From positions 533,078 through 597,077 of the forward strand of contig VSDK01010117.1 in NCBI GenBank assembly GCA_009767595.1: a stretch of 64,000 nucleotides of DNA, in the 5' to 3' direction. Both the position numbers and the translations under genes were made by a program. The notes under the pieces are model-generated. The model saw nothing but the letters and a program-made list of their open reading frames with translations, was not told where the DNA came from and did not search any database. This document shows, in pieces, positions 21,660-32,389 of the stretch (its first letter is position 1; every line of letters begins with the position of its first letter). This DNA is from Symbiodinium kawagutii. Its lineage: Eukaryota > Sar > Dinophyceae > Suessiales > Symbiodiniaceae.

Positions 21660-22390
21660 TACAATAAGGGTTAATATACTAGGTTCATATGACAGCTAAT
21701 GGGTTACTGATATATAATGGTTAAGTAAGGACAATGCTTGATAATTGATGATGGTTGATATAATAAGGGTTAGCCATGATACACCATCAACTATAAGGGC
21801 TAATGGGCTGATTATCATGAATTAAGTAATGACAATGGTTGATAATTGATGATGGTCAATTAACTAATGATAATGGTTCATAATTGATGATGGTTCTTGG
21901 TAGTTTTATGATGGTTTGATGGGGGCTGAGTGCTGGTTCATGACGATCGATGATGCTGAATTGAGGGTGTAGGATGGTTAGTGGTTGCTAGTGATGGTTT
22001 CTCTGATGGTTGATGACGGCATGGTCAAGGCTGGTGAATGATAAATGACTTTATGTAATGATAGATTCTCAATATAAAGGGTGAAACATGAATCATATCA
22101 TACCATACTGGTCAAATGGTTCATATAAACATAAATCTAGATATAGATACAATATAACCAGTCAATATAGCCATGAACGGGAATATACATCTTATGATAT
22201 TCACAAATGAATTGTTTATGAATTTCTATATCATAATTCCCTGTCCGTGTATGGATACCTCCCTCTTCGTATATGGATACCTCATTGTTACAACCAATGG
22301 ATGGTTCTTCAGTCCTTTCTCCCTGCCCAAGGCAGTGCTTCATTGCCAGTTTGGAAAAGCAGCTAAGTTGAGCATAACATGGCTTTGGAC
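21660..22390. other. Non-coding stretch
   Basis: AT-rich TGATAATTGATGATGG words and a CATATAAACATAA tract. Two open frames at 22137-22571 look like composition artefacts. Confidence 0.5.
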
Positions 22391-22409
22391 TAAGTTACGT
22401 ATGGTGCGT

Positions 22410-22600
22410 AGTTGTGCCGAAACCAGGGATATGACGTGCTTCCTCAGTGGGATGAAGACTCAACGTCTGTGGGCACCAGCGGAGTCCGGGGGAGTCCAGG
22501 GGAGTCCAGGGGAGTCCAGGGGAGTGCAGAGGCAATCCCCAGTACTGTCGTGGGGACGGCCAAAACCATGATGGTACCATCAAATTGCCAGTTTTTGATC
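22410..22600. CDS. Possible coding block with 10-bp tandem
   Basis: A GTCCAGGGGA unit is repeated four times (about 22488-22527). Plus (DVLPQWDEDSTSVGTSGVRG) and minus (IMVLAVPTTVLGIASALPWT) frames are both open. Strand is undecided. Confidence 0.3.
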
Positions 22601-22686
22601 GCTTGAAACTTTGGATGATGATGGTTGATCATGGTCATGACGCTTTATCAATGACGCTCATCATGTTGCCCAAGGATCAATCATCA

Positions 22687-22850
22687 TCAACCATCATAGG
22701 GGCACGTCTTTACATGCTCCTGAAGCCTTGCGAAGACCACAACCATGACATCCTGTTGACCCAGGAGGGGTTTTACCGTGAGACGACAGCAGCTCAGGTT
22801 GCCAGACCAGTCGACCAGTTGGTCGGATGGGTTGACCGGCCAACAGAAAA
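22687..22850 (-). CDS. Possible exon
   Basis: The minus frame reads NPSDQLVDWSGNLSCCRLTV then KPLLGQQDVMVVVFARLQ. Alternating hydrophobic residues suggest beta structure. A plus frame is also open. Confidence 0.5.
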
Positions 22851-23046
22851 TCATCACATGGACTTGGGGACCCCAAAATTTTCGAATACTATTTATATAA
22901 CTCATGGACTTGGGGACCCCGAAAATCATCACATGATTGATTGGGCTTATAGCCTTTAGCCACTGATCATAGTGAATAAAGCTGGGGAGAATAAGCAACA
23001 ATAGCAGCGGATATACCAACTCCGGATGGGTCTAGTCATAGGGAAG

Positions 23047-23215
23047 CTCCAAAGTTATGGTTGGTTTATTAAGGATCAATAGTTCAAGCCAGTAACACCA
23101 ATAACTATCAATAAACCAACCATAACTTTAATTGGTTACCAAATTGATATTAATAATTACTTAGTAATGGGTAACCAATAGTTCAAGCCCCAATAGTCAT
23201 TGGTTACTCATTACT
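23047..23215. repeat. Nested inverted repeats
   Basis: AAAGTTATGGTTGGTTTATT is complemented at 23107-23126, and a second pair built on GTTACCAAATTG / TAATGGGTAACC lies inside 23136-23210. It resembles a rearranged family B core. Confidence 0.75.
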
Positions 23216-23228
23216 AAGCATTCCTAAC

Positions 23229-23348
23229 CCCTTGGCGCATCCACTTCTCCAGGGCGCGCTCCTTGGAGCTGCCTGCTGATTGCTCAGGGGTGGCTCTCAC
23301 CTTCCGGTCGAGGGCGGTTGCCGCTTTTCGGTACGTCATATTGGGAAG
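23229..23348 (-). CDS. Exon, unrecognised, helical
   Basis: A 120-bp minus block (40 codons, phase 0/0) runs from GTCGTAG| to CAAGGG|GTTAGG. It reads MTYRKAATALDRKVRATPEQ then SAGSSKERALEKWMRQG. Strongly charged helical composition, correct splice sites and no competing frame make it one of the surest exons here. Confidence 0.85.
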
Positions 23349-24100
23349 CTACGACGCACAGCGTTAAGGACATTGATCGGTTCAGAAGGCTTAGCAATGG
23401 TCTTTGCAGTACATCGCTTTACCAAATCGAATAAACAAAAGGTTGTCTGGTTGGTGGTGAGCACTGATATATAAGGGAAGCTGGGGTCCATTCATGGTGG
23501 TAAACCTGTGGTCAATAGGCATCAATTACCACAATTGACGGGTTGGTGGCTGAACCACCGCTATGAAAAATAGGCTTGTCAACCAACCAATCAACAATTT
23601 GTTAATACTAGGGAAAAAATGCTCAAAACCACAAGCCTGGTTTACACTAGTAAGGGAAGTTTATGGTCGACAATTTCCTCTTAATTAACAAAAATTGAAG
23701 GAAACAAGGACATTGTTCAGGGAAATAAGAAACTATTGAATGACTTATTGTTCAAGAACTATTGAAATATGGTAGCTCAATGAGTAGTTGACATGATCAA
23801 GTTTAAGCTTGATAATCAAAATGGTTACAGTAAGCAACCAGGTCGTAATTATTGGTACCAACAATAATACCATTACAATTGGTCTACATTCTTTTGGGGA
23901 GTCCGAACAAGGAGATTCTGGTGTCCGCTGTTCTACATTGTTAACGAACAAGCTACAATTGCTGAAACAAAAAAGGCTATTTCAACTGATTAGTGTCAAG
24001 CCTAGCAGTAAGCTCCATTTGGCTTGATACTGAAGCAAAAAATAATTGCTGATTCATTTCATAAGCAAACAATTGACCAGGATTGATCATGGAAACCACA
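23349..24100. other. Mostly non-coding, holds family A element
   Basis: A family A element (GGGTTGGTGGCTGAACC...CTCAAAACCACAAGCC) spans 23545-23640. The rest is AT-rich, with weak frames at 23745-24027. Confidence 0.55.
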
Positions 24101-24108
24101 TACGCGTT

Positions 24109-24449
24109 TCACAACCATGTGACCATGCGTGTATTAATGTTTGTATCCAAAACTTCAGTGGAATTTGACATGGTGGCTTGGGTCAGTTCACAGTGTGCTT
24201 CCTCTTCCGAAAGGGATCGCATCAAATGCACTCTAGGTGAGATACCCATTTGGGAATCTTTAATGGATCCACTGCCACATTGAATTGTTTGTGGAAAGGC
24301 AAATATGTGTGCATCTTGCATCATCTTGCAATCTAGATATGACAACATTGGACTTAGCCTATGGTCTGCTATTGAAAGGTATATGTAGGTCAATCTGTCA
24401 TAATCAAAAGTGTCATTGGCTTTACAGATCAATCGAACAGTGCACATCC
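24109..24449 (-). CDS. Long exon-like frame, unrecognised
   Basis: After TTGTTTTGACAG| a 113-codon minus frame reads through FAFPQTIQCGSGSIKDSQMG and HLMRSLSEEEAHCELTQATM before TGA. The acceptor is pyrimidine-rich. It could contain a further intron. The family is not recognised. Confidence 0.65.
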
Positions 24450-24747
24450 CTGTCAAAACAAATACTGACAGCAACAAAAACCAATAGTTGGGATGTATCA
24501 AAATCACTGTACACTTGTTGTATTCACATCTGCCACATCATGGATGAATATGATTAGACCATATTTACAGGTAGTGCAATTCCATAATCACAACGACCAG
24601 CAACTCGCAACGCTCTCATGTGCAGGTTGTGAAACAGCAATGGAAGAAGGATATCGGATGAACATGGGTGAAGACATCAAATAAATCACCGAACCAATGA
24701 GTTTGATTTGCACTTCGTGATAGAGCTTGTTTGTTTCGTAGATCAAC

Positions 24748-24858
24748 CTGGGTCATGGCCGCAAGAGTGGTGACCATGCCCGATGAATTGCACAACATGT
24801 TGACGTGCAATGACATATCCTGTTGGCAGTTGCCAAAGACGTCAGCGGTGGATAAAGT
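24748..24858 (-). CDS. Exon, unrecognised
   Basis: The 111-bp minus block (37 codons, phase 0/0) between TTGCCCTAG| and ACCCAG|GTTGAT reads TLSTADVFGNCQQDMSLHVN then MLCNSSGMVTTLAAMTQ. The frame stays open further to 24616, so the donor is an inference. Confidence 0.7.
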
Positions 24859-24859
24859 C

Positions 24860-25380
24860 TAGGGCAAGGGTGACTCAGCATAAGTGCCTTGCTGATCCTC
24901 TACAAACTCTTGCTTGTTGTTCGGGCTATGATCCTGTCATTATATACTCAGGACCAATCAGCATTGGCTATAATCCTAGAGTTACTGTAACCAACCAAAA
25001 GCAGTGTCGCCTAGAATGCAGACTTTCCCGACTTCAAGGTAGCTTTAAGCCAAGAGGTATCATTGACGGCAGTGGGAAACCATCCACTGTTTATACTGTT
25101 TAGCATGAAAACTTCTCAGAGCGATAGCATCCACATCCATCGGGATAGCAAACAAGCAGATGTTAACATCATGAGTGGGAACGTGCCAATACCCTACCTG
25201 GGGGTACATCATATAAAAACACCTTGATAAACATCGTCCGCGACAGAGGCAACAACAAGGAGGAAATTACATGAAATTGCATCAGCACTGAAAGGAATAA
25301 CCACAAAAATGATCGTCCGAATGGTGTAGGTGGTCGCAGGTGTGAGTGAATTCCAAATATCTCACAAAAAGAACAACTTT
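24860..25380. other. Ambiguous open frames
   Basis: A 98-codon plus frame (24810-25103) with VIIYSGPISIGYNPRVTVTN and short minus frames overlap here. None has good splice borders. 25110-25380 is non-coding. Confidence 0.35.
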
Positions 25381-25387
25381 TGACTCA

Positions 25388-25552
25388 TCAGTTCCAATTT
25401 CCCAAAATCAACATTTTTGTGTCCAAGCTTTCCCACAGATCTAGGGACCACATGCTGCCCACCTCGTACTCCAACATAGTCAGGCCAGCAGCTGGTTTGA
25501 AATCACCCCAAACCCTGGGCCAGGGCCAGTCACGACACCGCAACAGTTGATG
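25388..25552 (-). CDS. Exon, unrecognised
   Basis: The minus block after AACTTGTCAG| reads WGDFKPAAGLTMLEYEVGSM then WSLDLWESLDTKMLILGNWN and TGA. It could be a C-terminus or run into an intron. Acceptor and composition are good. Confidence 0.7.
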   Translation of the reverse strand, partial: HQLLRCRDWPWPRVWGDFKPAAGLTMLEYEVGSMWSLDLWESLDTKMLILGNWN

Positions 25553-25682
25553 CTGACAAGTTGTTGTCACGGCGCTTGCTGCCACTACTTATCATTTATC
25601 TGCCATCCCTGAGTGGCCAGGGAGAATCGTTGATCAAGACCGGACCACATTGATATTTCGATTGCCAGGCAGAATCAGTCAC

Positions 25683-25745
25683 CAGCGCAACGGCGCCCCA
25701 TTGGGCACCCAGTGTGCTCAATTTTCAGCCCAAGATTTGCGCCCA
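25683..25745 (-). CDS. Small exon
   Basis: A 63-bp minus block between TTCCGGCTCAG| and GCGCTG|GTGACT reads GANLGLKIEHTGCPMGRRCA. Both splice sites are good. Confidence 0.6.
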
Positions 25746-25990
25746 CTGAGCCGGAATCGGGTTGGGTAGGATATGGTAGGGCCTGGTCAACAATGAAAAA
25801 TTGGCTGTGAATTGAGATTCTACTGAGATTTGCAGCTTTTTCAGAAACACTGGGACTCAGGTTTGTGGCAAAATGGGATGTTCGAAGTCAGCCTGTTGAG
25901 AAACCAATTCTAGGGCTAAACCGCATTTCCACCATGTTTCTCAGAGGAAAAGATCTGAAATGATCAATGAGTCAACACCAACCAACAGAT

Positions 25991-26100
25991 GGGTGTTTCG
26001 CAAAATTTAGGGACCCCCGAATCATCCTTTATAGTACATATTTAGAGCAATAAACCAACAATTTGTTGGGGGGGGGTCCGATATTTTGAGAAACCAACAA
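25991..26100. mobile_element. Family B element
   Basis: Ends GGGTGTTTCGCAAAATTTAG and CCGATATTTTGAGAAACCAA, with the usual ATAAACCAACAATTTG core. Confidence 0.85.
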
Positions 26101-26228
26101 ATTGGTAGATGAACATTCTAGGAACCTTCAAGAGAATACTGCAGCATTTTTTTTCAATGTGGAAACCGTTGGGATATGGGGAACTTCCCGCCAGAAAGAT
26201 CCTCAAAGTCGGCGTGAGCTCCAGACAC

Positions 26229-26343
26229 TCTTGCAGCAGTAGCAGAGATCACCTCCCGGTGGCGGTGATGGCCGGGGATGCGGCTTGGAGTCATCGTTTA
26301 CTTGGCGCTGTGCCCTCTGGCAGTCCTGTGCCAACGGGTTGCG
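26229..26343 (-). CDS. Proline-rich exon, unrecognised
   Basis: The minus block after GATCTTCAG| reads RNPLAQDCQRAQRQVNDDSK then PHPRPSPPPGGDLCYCCKS. Donors at AAGA|GTGTCT (26229) or GGGAG|GTGATC (26253) are both possible. It is probably a disordered linker. Confidence 0.7.
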
Positions 26344-26432
26344 CTGAAGATCACCCATTTTCAATAGGTGAGACCATTTTAAATAGTCGATTTTCTACCC
26401 CACCAGGCTAGTTTGCCGGAGTGTAACTGCAT
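26344..26432. mobile_element. Half of a family C element
   Basis: CTAGTTTGCCGGAGTGTAAC resembles a family C end, and the left part is degenerate. It lies directly upstream of the exon at 26229-26343 on the minus strand. Confidence 0.5.
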
Positions 26433-26960
26433 GGTGGGGGATAAGTACTAGTGGTGACCTGGTTGGTAAACCATCAGTACTAGAATTCACTACAATGCTT
26501 GGCTAGATAATCACCTCAAAAACATGCCAAAATCATGTGTTCTAAGATGCTATAGGGGGAAACAAAGCTGGTTTCCCTTTATGCTCGATTTGGAAATATC
26601 AAGCACTTGGACATAGAGCGACGAAAATCCGTGGGCACATTATGATGATTGATGATGATGCTTGATAGTGCGTCAACACACAGAAAATGCAGGTGAGTAT
26701 TTGTTGACGCTCGCGCAGAATCCATTGACAACGAAAAAATCATAATAGAAAATTACAACCAACAAGGGCTTATCACACCAATGATGCATAGTTGTGCTGA
26801 GACCGACATCGGATCCCAACACACCGCGTAGAAGTTGGGTCCGTTCATGTTGCCCTCACCACGTCATAGTAAACATGAATACAAAACAACGACGACGACA
26901 ACAACAAAAACCACAACGACGACGCCACCACCACCACCACTCAGACAATTGCATCAACCC
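26433..26960. other. Non-coding stretch
   Basis: AT-rich DNA with an imperfect ACGACGACAAC / CCACCACCAC microsatellite at about 26885-26942. No exon. Confidence 0.5.
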
Positions 26961-27045
26961 CTGACACAGCTCGTGTCGTTGGGCAAGCATAGATTCCGTG
27001 CCACAGAGGTTGATTTTGGGCCTGACAAATCAAGCTGTTTCTTCA
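26960..27045 (-). CDS. Possible exon
   Basis: The minus frame after GAAGAAACAG| reads LDLSGPKSTSVARNLCLPND. It is short and a plus frame competes. Confidence 0.4.
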
Positions 27046-27075
27046 CTAATCCAAAAAACAAAAATGCGCCATGAG

Positions 27076-27177
27076 GGTGTTTCTCAGAATAGGAAACCCC
27101 CCCAAATGGCTTATTACCTACATTTACTTACCAATGTTGGATGATTTGGGAGTACCTCATTTTAAGACACCACCAGA
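27076..27177. mobile_element. Family B element
   Basis: Ends GGTGTTTCTCAGAATAGG and CTCATTTTAAGACACCACC; CCCCCCCAAATGG and GGATGATTTGGGAG lie inside. Confidence 0.85.
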
Positions 27178-27392
27178 TTTCAAGGGAAACTAATAGCCAT
27201 GGTATCGTCGGGGTGTCAACTACTGATGTGGCTACGGGCCAATATTCACCATCCAAAATTGGGTAGGCAAACATCCCAACATTTAGACTAGTTTGGCGAT
27301 TTGTGGGATGTTTCACAGCCGGGGTACAAGGTATTGACCTACAATCAAATGATCTTACAATAAGTAGTCACAAGTGATCAATCATCTTCTGG

Positions 27393-27493
27393 TTGGTGGT
27401 TGAATCACCCCTATGAAAAATATGTTTGTCAACCAAATAATCATTTGTAGATACATTTGGGAAAATATCAAATGTCAAACAAACTACCAACCA
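27393..27493. mobile_element. Family A element
   Basis: GGTTGGTGGTTGAATCACCC at the left and CAAACTACCAACCAG at the right. 27494-27820 after it is repeat-rich TTGGTTG/CAACCA DNA without exons. Confidence 0.85.
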
Positions 27494-27821
27494 GTAATTG
27501 TTGAAGCATCATTGTTGGTTATCATGTCCTGTAATGAAGCACTATGAATGATTTCAATCCCAACAAATCCATCAACTAGTTGATTATCAGTTGATTATTC
27601 AACCATTGGTTGAGTATTCCATAACTGGTTGGTTGCAATAGTTGATCATTCAATGATTGGTTGCTTAGTGGTGGTTATACTCCCTAAAACACCACCAATA
27701 AACAATACTTAATGATAAGTATATTCAACCATTGGTTGCTTATCAACTAGTGGCTAGTGGTGGTTATACCTTTATTGGTGGTTATCTCAATTGTTTAAAA
27801 AACCACCAACAAACAATACTT

Positions 27822-28221
27822 AAAACCAGCAGCCAGTCTTTGTGGGCCCTTCGTCTTCGCGCGGAGATTCCCCTGGCACCTCCACATTCACCGGCCGCTG
27901 TACTTTCAGGGAAGCCGCCGTTGGAGCTACTGGTGGAGGCACCTGTAGCGACAGGTTTTCGTAGCCACCAAAGATGTGGATTTGTGAACCAACTGTGATC
28001 CATATGGAGGCTGAACAGCATGGTCCCATGGTAAATTTATGGAAATCATGGAATCCTATGGAAAAAAAAACTATGAGAAATTTCAAATGGATCTTCGTGG
28101 TAAATCTACGGGAAGACACAAGAGAAATGATTGGTATTGGTGAAACATCAGTTTGTTTGGTATGATCAACATACATGAGAACACCAACATCAACAATGGT
28201 CACCTCTTTCGGGGCTGGCAA
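27822..28221 (-). CDS. Long exon-like frame, unrecognised
   Basis: A 133-codon minus frame begins PAPKEVTIVDVGVLMYVDHT and ends with SQIHIFGGYENLSLQVPPPV and a Glu/Pro/Arg-rich tail. The middle part is AT-rich and may be an intron read through. The GC-rich 3' half is the better supported exon. Confidence 0.6.
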
Positions 28222-28229
28222 TAGTCCAT

Positions 28230-28590
28230 AGTAAACGATACCATGACTGTCGATGCAGCTTCAGTGCTTCATCGCCACACTAGGTAGCATCTAGCAATCC
28301 ATCCACGGTTAATTGCCATCATTGATAGTCCATCATTCGTGAATGGCCAGTTACCATTCGTAGTTTACACTTAGAGTTCAATAGTTGAATCTTCCATGAC
28401 AGATTTATGGTTGACTACCACTCATGGAGTTAATAGTTCACCACCTCAGTTCATAGCTAAGTTCACCAGGAATGCTTAATGTGGCAAATCAACGATGATA
28501 GTTTGCTACTACCGTTAAAACACCTCATGCAAGATCCATATTCATAAACAATCTCTAACTTTGCCATAGTTTGCAACCATCCAACATTTG
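28230..28590. other. Non-coding stretch
   Basis: AT-rich; I see no exon or element. Confidence 0.5.
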
Positions 28591-28923
28591 GGTGGTTTAT
28601 CAACAGCTGGATTTCCCACTACAGTAAGTATCCGCAAGTATCCTGGACCGTCGCCTTCCTTACTATTGTGGATGCAATCTCCTATAACGAAGCACTATGC
28701 ATCAATTGGACAGCCCCAAGCAACCGAGTACATCTGGATGAAGAAGGCACGGTGCACCTGTGATGTCTCACTGGGACAAACGTCCGCGGGGCTTCATTGT
28801 TTGATGCTCGCTGGTTATGTAGAGTCAACCAACAAGGGAACAACCAATACAAGGTTTCATGGTGGATTTCAGGATGGTTGGTTTCTGGAAGCTCGCTTAG
28901 ACAAGGAAACAATAATGTCGTGA
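28588..28923. CDS. Ambiguous open block
   Basis: A 111-codon plus frame (IGQPQATEYIWMKKARCTCD) and a 76-codon minus frame (SNNEAPRTFVPVRHHRCTVP) overlap. Splice borders are poor on both strands. Confidence 0.3.
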
Positions 28924-29217
28924 GACAAGGAAAAAACTATTTTGGTCATTAGTCATGAGACAAGGAAACAATACTGTCATGAATACAATCAACCATCCTG
29001 AAATTATTTTGTAAAGCATTGTGTTCATCATTGCCATGTCAAACCATCATCAAGCACCACTTGATCAATATCACTGATCACCACCAACCATCACTGGGCG
29101 GACATCTCACTTGCCCATCATTTGAACCATCCATTCACCATCCATTCACCATCCATTCACCATCCTCCACTGTGGCCACCTCCTGGGACCGGCCCTGGTC
29201 ATCCATTCAACATCCGC

Positions 29218-29283
29218 CTGGAAGAGGAAAGCGTTGGAGGTCTGCGACCAACAGGACCACACCTTGCCGTTGCCCACCCGGAC
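29218..29283 (-). CDS. Fibronectin type III-like exon fragment
   Basis: A 66-bp minus block (22 codons, phase 0/0) between GCTTGCTGCAG| and CTCTTCCAG|GCGGAT reads VRVGNGKVWSCWSQTSNAFL. This is the F-G strand pattern of FN3 domains (VRxxNxxGWSxxS). The donor is GC. It would continue the beta-strand ending in YVFQ seen at 29964-30091. Confidence 0.75.
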
Positions 29284-29339
29284 CTGCAGCAAGCGCGGGT
29301 GACGACGTGGGAAGGTGACCCATGCGGCTCGGTGCTAGC

Positions 29340-29830
29340 TATAAGGTGGATGATTAAGCAAGCTTGAGATTTGATGATTGATGATTGATGATTGATGATT
29401 GATGAATGATGATTGATGATTGATCATGGATGGTTGATGGCTGGTGATTGATCATGGATGATTGATGGTTGATAAGCTTAAATGATGATGGTTGGGTTGA
29501 TTCACCGGCTGGTTGATAGGTAAGGTCGATGGCTCACAGAGGTTCATGATAGCCAATGTTGAGGTTAATGATGGCGGATGACAGAATATAATCATGATAG
29601 AGAAATAAGACGACTAATCCCCGCATGGATGGATCATCGTAACAACCATAGAATATCATGGTTATATTCGGAGGTTAATGACTAATCCACGCATGGATGG
29701 ATGTGAATGGACATGACCAACGGACGGATATGAAATGATGAATGGACCAAAAACTATCTTATTCCATCATACTAAATGGCACTTCGTAATCCCACAATGG
29801 TTACAATAATTCACAAACATAACTCGTCTC
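29340..29830. repeat. TGATGAT-type tandem repeats and non-coding DNA
   Basis: About ten GATTGATGATT copies at 29365-29480 are followed by GCATGGATGGAT words. No exon. Confidence 0.7.
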
Positions 29831-29845
29831 CTACCAACCAATCAC

Positions 29846-30091
29846 CCCCTGCTTCATCCTGCGGCGCCACACAGGGCATGGTTGAAACAACAGCAACGGG
29901 CCCAAATCGCTTGCAGCTGATATCAACACTGCAGGTGAACTGCGAGTCCCGTTAGGTACGCACCTGGAAGACGTAGACACCGCTGTCCAACAGCTCAGAA
30001 GGTGTTGGCAACTGCAGCGAACCGTGCGACCGGGAACCGGTCATGGGTCGTGGTTGTGACGCAACCAATTGGGAAATCATTACCCACAGGG
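29846..30091 (-). CDS. FN3-like exon with one in-frame TAA
   Basis: The 246-bp minus block runs from TTTCACAG| to AGGGG|GTGATT. It reads SLQLPTPSELLDSGVYVFQV, then VRT and TAA (29952-29954), then FTCSVDISCKRFGPVAVVST and an acidic end in the same frame. Removing the 24 nt GT...AG at 29940-29963 deletes the stop and keeps the frame. Alternatives are a nonsense mutation (decaying exon), an assembly error, or an exon ending at CAG|GTGCGT. Confidence 0.7.
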
Positions 30092-30469
30092 CTGTGAAAG
30101 GTTGACAGGTGACTCAGTCCATATTTTCTGGTGACTTTGGTGCCCAGTTTGCTGCCCAAGGATTCCCATGACCAGCACTAGGACGCATTGATAGGGGAGA
30201 GTGAGCATTTAGCCATACATCACTGATAGATGACTCACTTCTTATCCTTCTAGTCCTACAGTATCATTAACCATCATTTGCCAAAGCTGCATTACAATGC
30301 TGGCATGTCAGGTCCAAGCCTTCTGGAGATGGTTAACAACTTGCTGGGCTGTTGTGCTTCTCATGAACGCCACCGGATTTTCTGGAATTTCATGATCTTT
30401 CTACTTTTCCACGTTGATGCTTGATGCTTGAAGCTTGTCATGAACGACACTCACATCTTGGGCCCTTAC

Positions 30470-30571
30470 AGTTGCCATTGGCACAACGTTGGCACCGCCA
30501 TGGTGAGGCGAATCGCCCATCTCAAGGCGCGCCTCAAAGCTACAGCTTTGGCTTCGCGCCAAATGACGCGG
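30470..30571 (-). CDS. Exon, unrecognised
   Basis: A 102-bp minus block (34 codons, phase 0/0) between GGATCTTCAG| and GCAACT|GTAAGG reads RSQSCSFEARLEMGDSPHHG then GANVVPMAT. GTAAGG is one of the best donors in the window. A second small block just upstream reads SNPASLK before GTGCCG. Confidence 0.7.
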
Positions 30572-30837
30572 CTGAAGATCCACAGGACTCGTCTCGTGCC
30601 AGTCGTCGTCCAGGACCTCGTTTCAGCGGCACCTTTAAAGAGGCTGGATTCGATCCCTTGATGATAGATGGGCAGAACAACAAACTGCATAAAATCTGTG
30701 TAATGAAGAATCCTAATAATAATATGATCATTAATCAATAAGAATCCATCAATATGATATGTAGTACAATCATGTGCAATCAAACTAAGTGCAGATTCAC
30801 CGCTGCTCAAGACTCTGGGGCTACTTGGATAGTCCTA

Positions 30838-31005
30838 CTATTGCGGGCCATTGTGCTGTTCCAAGTCCCCGCGGGACAACTCGGCTATGAGGGTGGCAAA
30901 CGATCCGGGTGAGCAGTTTCTTCGACAGAGGTGATAGCCTTACCAGGTAAAGATCCCCATGACTCACACGTCAATTCCAAGGTTATGTTGCCCACCATTT
31001 GGTGG
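30838..31005 (-). CDS. Coding block, frame unresolved
   Basis: Two minus frames are protein-like. One reads NITLELTCESWGSLPGKAIT through the whole block. The other starts after GGTAAG| and reads YHLCRRNCSPGSFATLIAEL ending at TAG (30838-30840). The second has a Cys-x3-Cys-x-Pro-Gly spacing seen in cysteine-rich extracellular repeats. Confidence 0.55.
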
Positions 31006-31117
31006 TTTCTCAAGTCGTAGGGCCTTGTAGGGGTACCCCTACTTGTCTTCCAGTCAATTGGTCATCTACTAAACCAGCGATTGTTGGGGTCCTCTTTTTG
31101 AGAAACCACCATTTTGC
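30998..31117. mobile_element. Family B element with ATTTGG/ATTTTG flanks
   Basis: TGGTGGTTTCTCAAGTCG and TCTTTTTGAGAAACCACCA form the inverted ends. Near-identical hexamers ATTTGG and ATTTTG flank it. Confidence 0.9.
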
Positions 31118-31345
31118 CAGTGTACCAAAGGGCATTGTACTTCTCGAGATTTTCCAACACAGGTTCCACCACTGCCAAAAATGCCGGATGGTCAGCACCA
31201 GAACGAAATTCAGGGCCGTATCATGATGGTTGAAACTCTCGCTGCCGCACATTAGGTGGTTCATGGTGCTTGGTGGCATTGACATTTCCACCACAAAACA
31301 TCTATTTTGAGATATGTTGAGTATGGTATGTTGATTCGACTGCAT
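31118..31345 (-). CDS. Exon, unrecognised
   Basis: The minus frame contains NISQNRCFVVEMSMPPSTMN and NFVLVLTIRHFWQWWNL, ending STMPFGTLAK at the family B terminus (AAAATG|GTGGTTTC). Aromatic-rich hydrophobic segments suggest a membrane-associated part. Confidence 0.55.
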
Positions 31346-31397
31346 GCATGGGAGATCTACATCAATGAATGACCACCAATGTTGCCATCGCACGCAC

Positions 31398-31491
31398 CGT
31401 GGTCGAGTAGCAGCTCGATCACCAGCAATTTACTGGGTTTACCCGCAGTATATAGGCCTTTTCTGTCGACAATTTGACAATGAACTGGTAA
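31398..31491 (-). CDS. Ankyrin-like exon
   Basis: A 94-bp minus block between CCGGTACAG| and CCACG|GTGCGTG reads GLYTAGKPSKLLVIELLLDH. The LLxxxLLLDHGA pattern resembles the second helix of an ankyrin repeat. A single repeat is weak evidence for the family. Confidence 0.7.
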
Positions 31492-31606
31492 CTGTACCGG
31501 TCCATTCACGACAAATTCACAGATTCATTCAACAAAAATGAGACATATGTGTTTATTCATGGCAGGTTCAACATTACCCAACAATAATCCCATAGTGACA
31601 ACTCAC

Positions 31607-31691
31607 CAACGGATGAGCTTCACAAACGTCACACTGGGCACTGCTCACATCTTTCTCCATGTCTTTCCGCATCTCCGGTAGCACGCTGGAC
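31607..31691 (-). CDS. Exon with perfect GTGAGT donor
   Basis: An 85-bp minus block between GGCCTGAG| and CCGTTG|GTGAGT reads SSVLPEMRKDMEKDVSSAQC then DVCEAHPL. The donor is consensus and the frame is helical and charged. The family is not recognised. Confidence 0.75.
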
Positions 31692-31743
31692 CTCAGGCCG
31701 CCACGCCGTTACCGGCCCCCAGGTTGGGATGAGTTGGTGACCA

Positions 31744-31926
31744 AAGGGTGGTTTCTGAAAATTGGGAACATGAACAATGGAAGGGTTACTAGATGATTAA
31801 TATTCCCAAGAATTGGTTTATTACTGACAAATGATCACTATTAGATGATTTGGTGGTTTACTACTGATACATGATAACTATCGGATGATATATGGGAGCA
31901 CCCTATCTTAAGAAAACACCAAATGA
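31744..31926. mobile_element. Composite family B element
   Basis: GGTGGTTTCTGAAAATTGGG begins it and CTATCTTAAGAAAACACCA ends it. An internal GGTGGTTTACTACTGATACA is a second, partial copy. Confidence 0.75.
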
Positions 31927-31988
31927 TCACGACGACTGTCAGTGCTCAAAGCTTGAGGTCCCTGCACACCCCGTGGATGATTCCCGAA

Positions 31989-32205
31989 TCACATATGAAA
32001 TCTTGACCATTGGAGAATAGCCCTGTTCTTGTAGCCAACCATTTGTAGTTGCGTAGCGAACGATTGTTGGTTGATCAAACTACAGCTAGCAAAAGATTGT
32101 GTATCAACCACAGCAACACTCGATACACACACAAGCCAGGAAATCTGTGGCAGGAACTCAGGGGATGTTGGGGATGTCCATTCAGGAGGCAAATCCACCG
32201 GTATA
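31989..32205 (-). CDS. Possible exon
   Basis: The minus frame reads WTSPTSPEFLPQISWLVCVS then SLINQQSFATQLQMVGYKNR. Clear splice sites were not found. Upstream (32206-32390) is a GCATGTATG/TATA microsatellite. Confidence 0.5.
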
Positions 32206-32389
32206 TATGCATGTATGGATGCATGTATGGATGCATGTATGTATGCATGTGTGTATCCAATGGTATCCCGTGGCATCTATTGGTATCTATTCGTATGTGG
32301 GTATTAAATCTATAGAGATGATAGATATGATATATAATATATATAAATATAGAGATATATTATATATACATACATATGCCGGCATTTTT

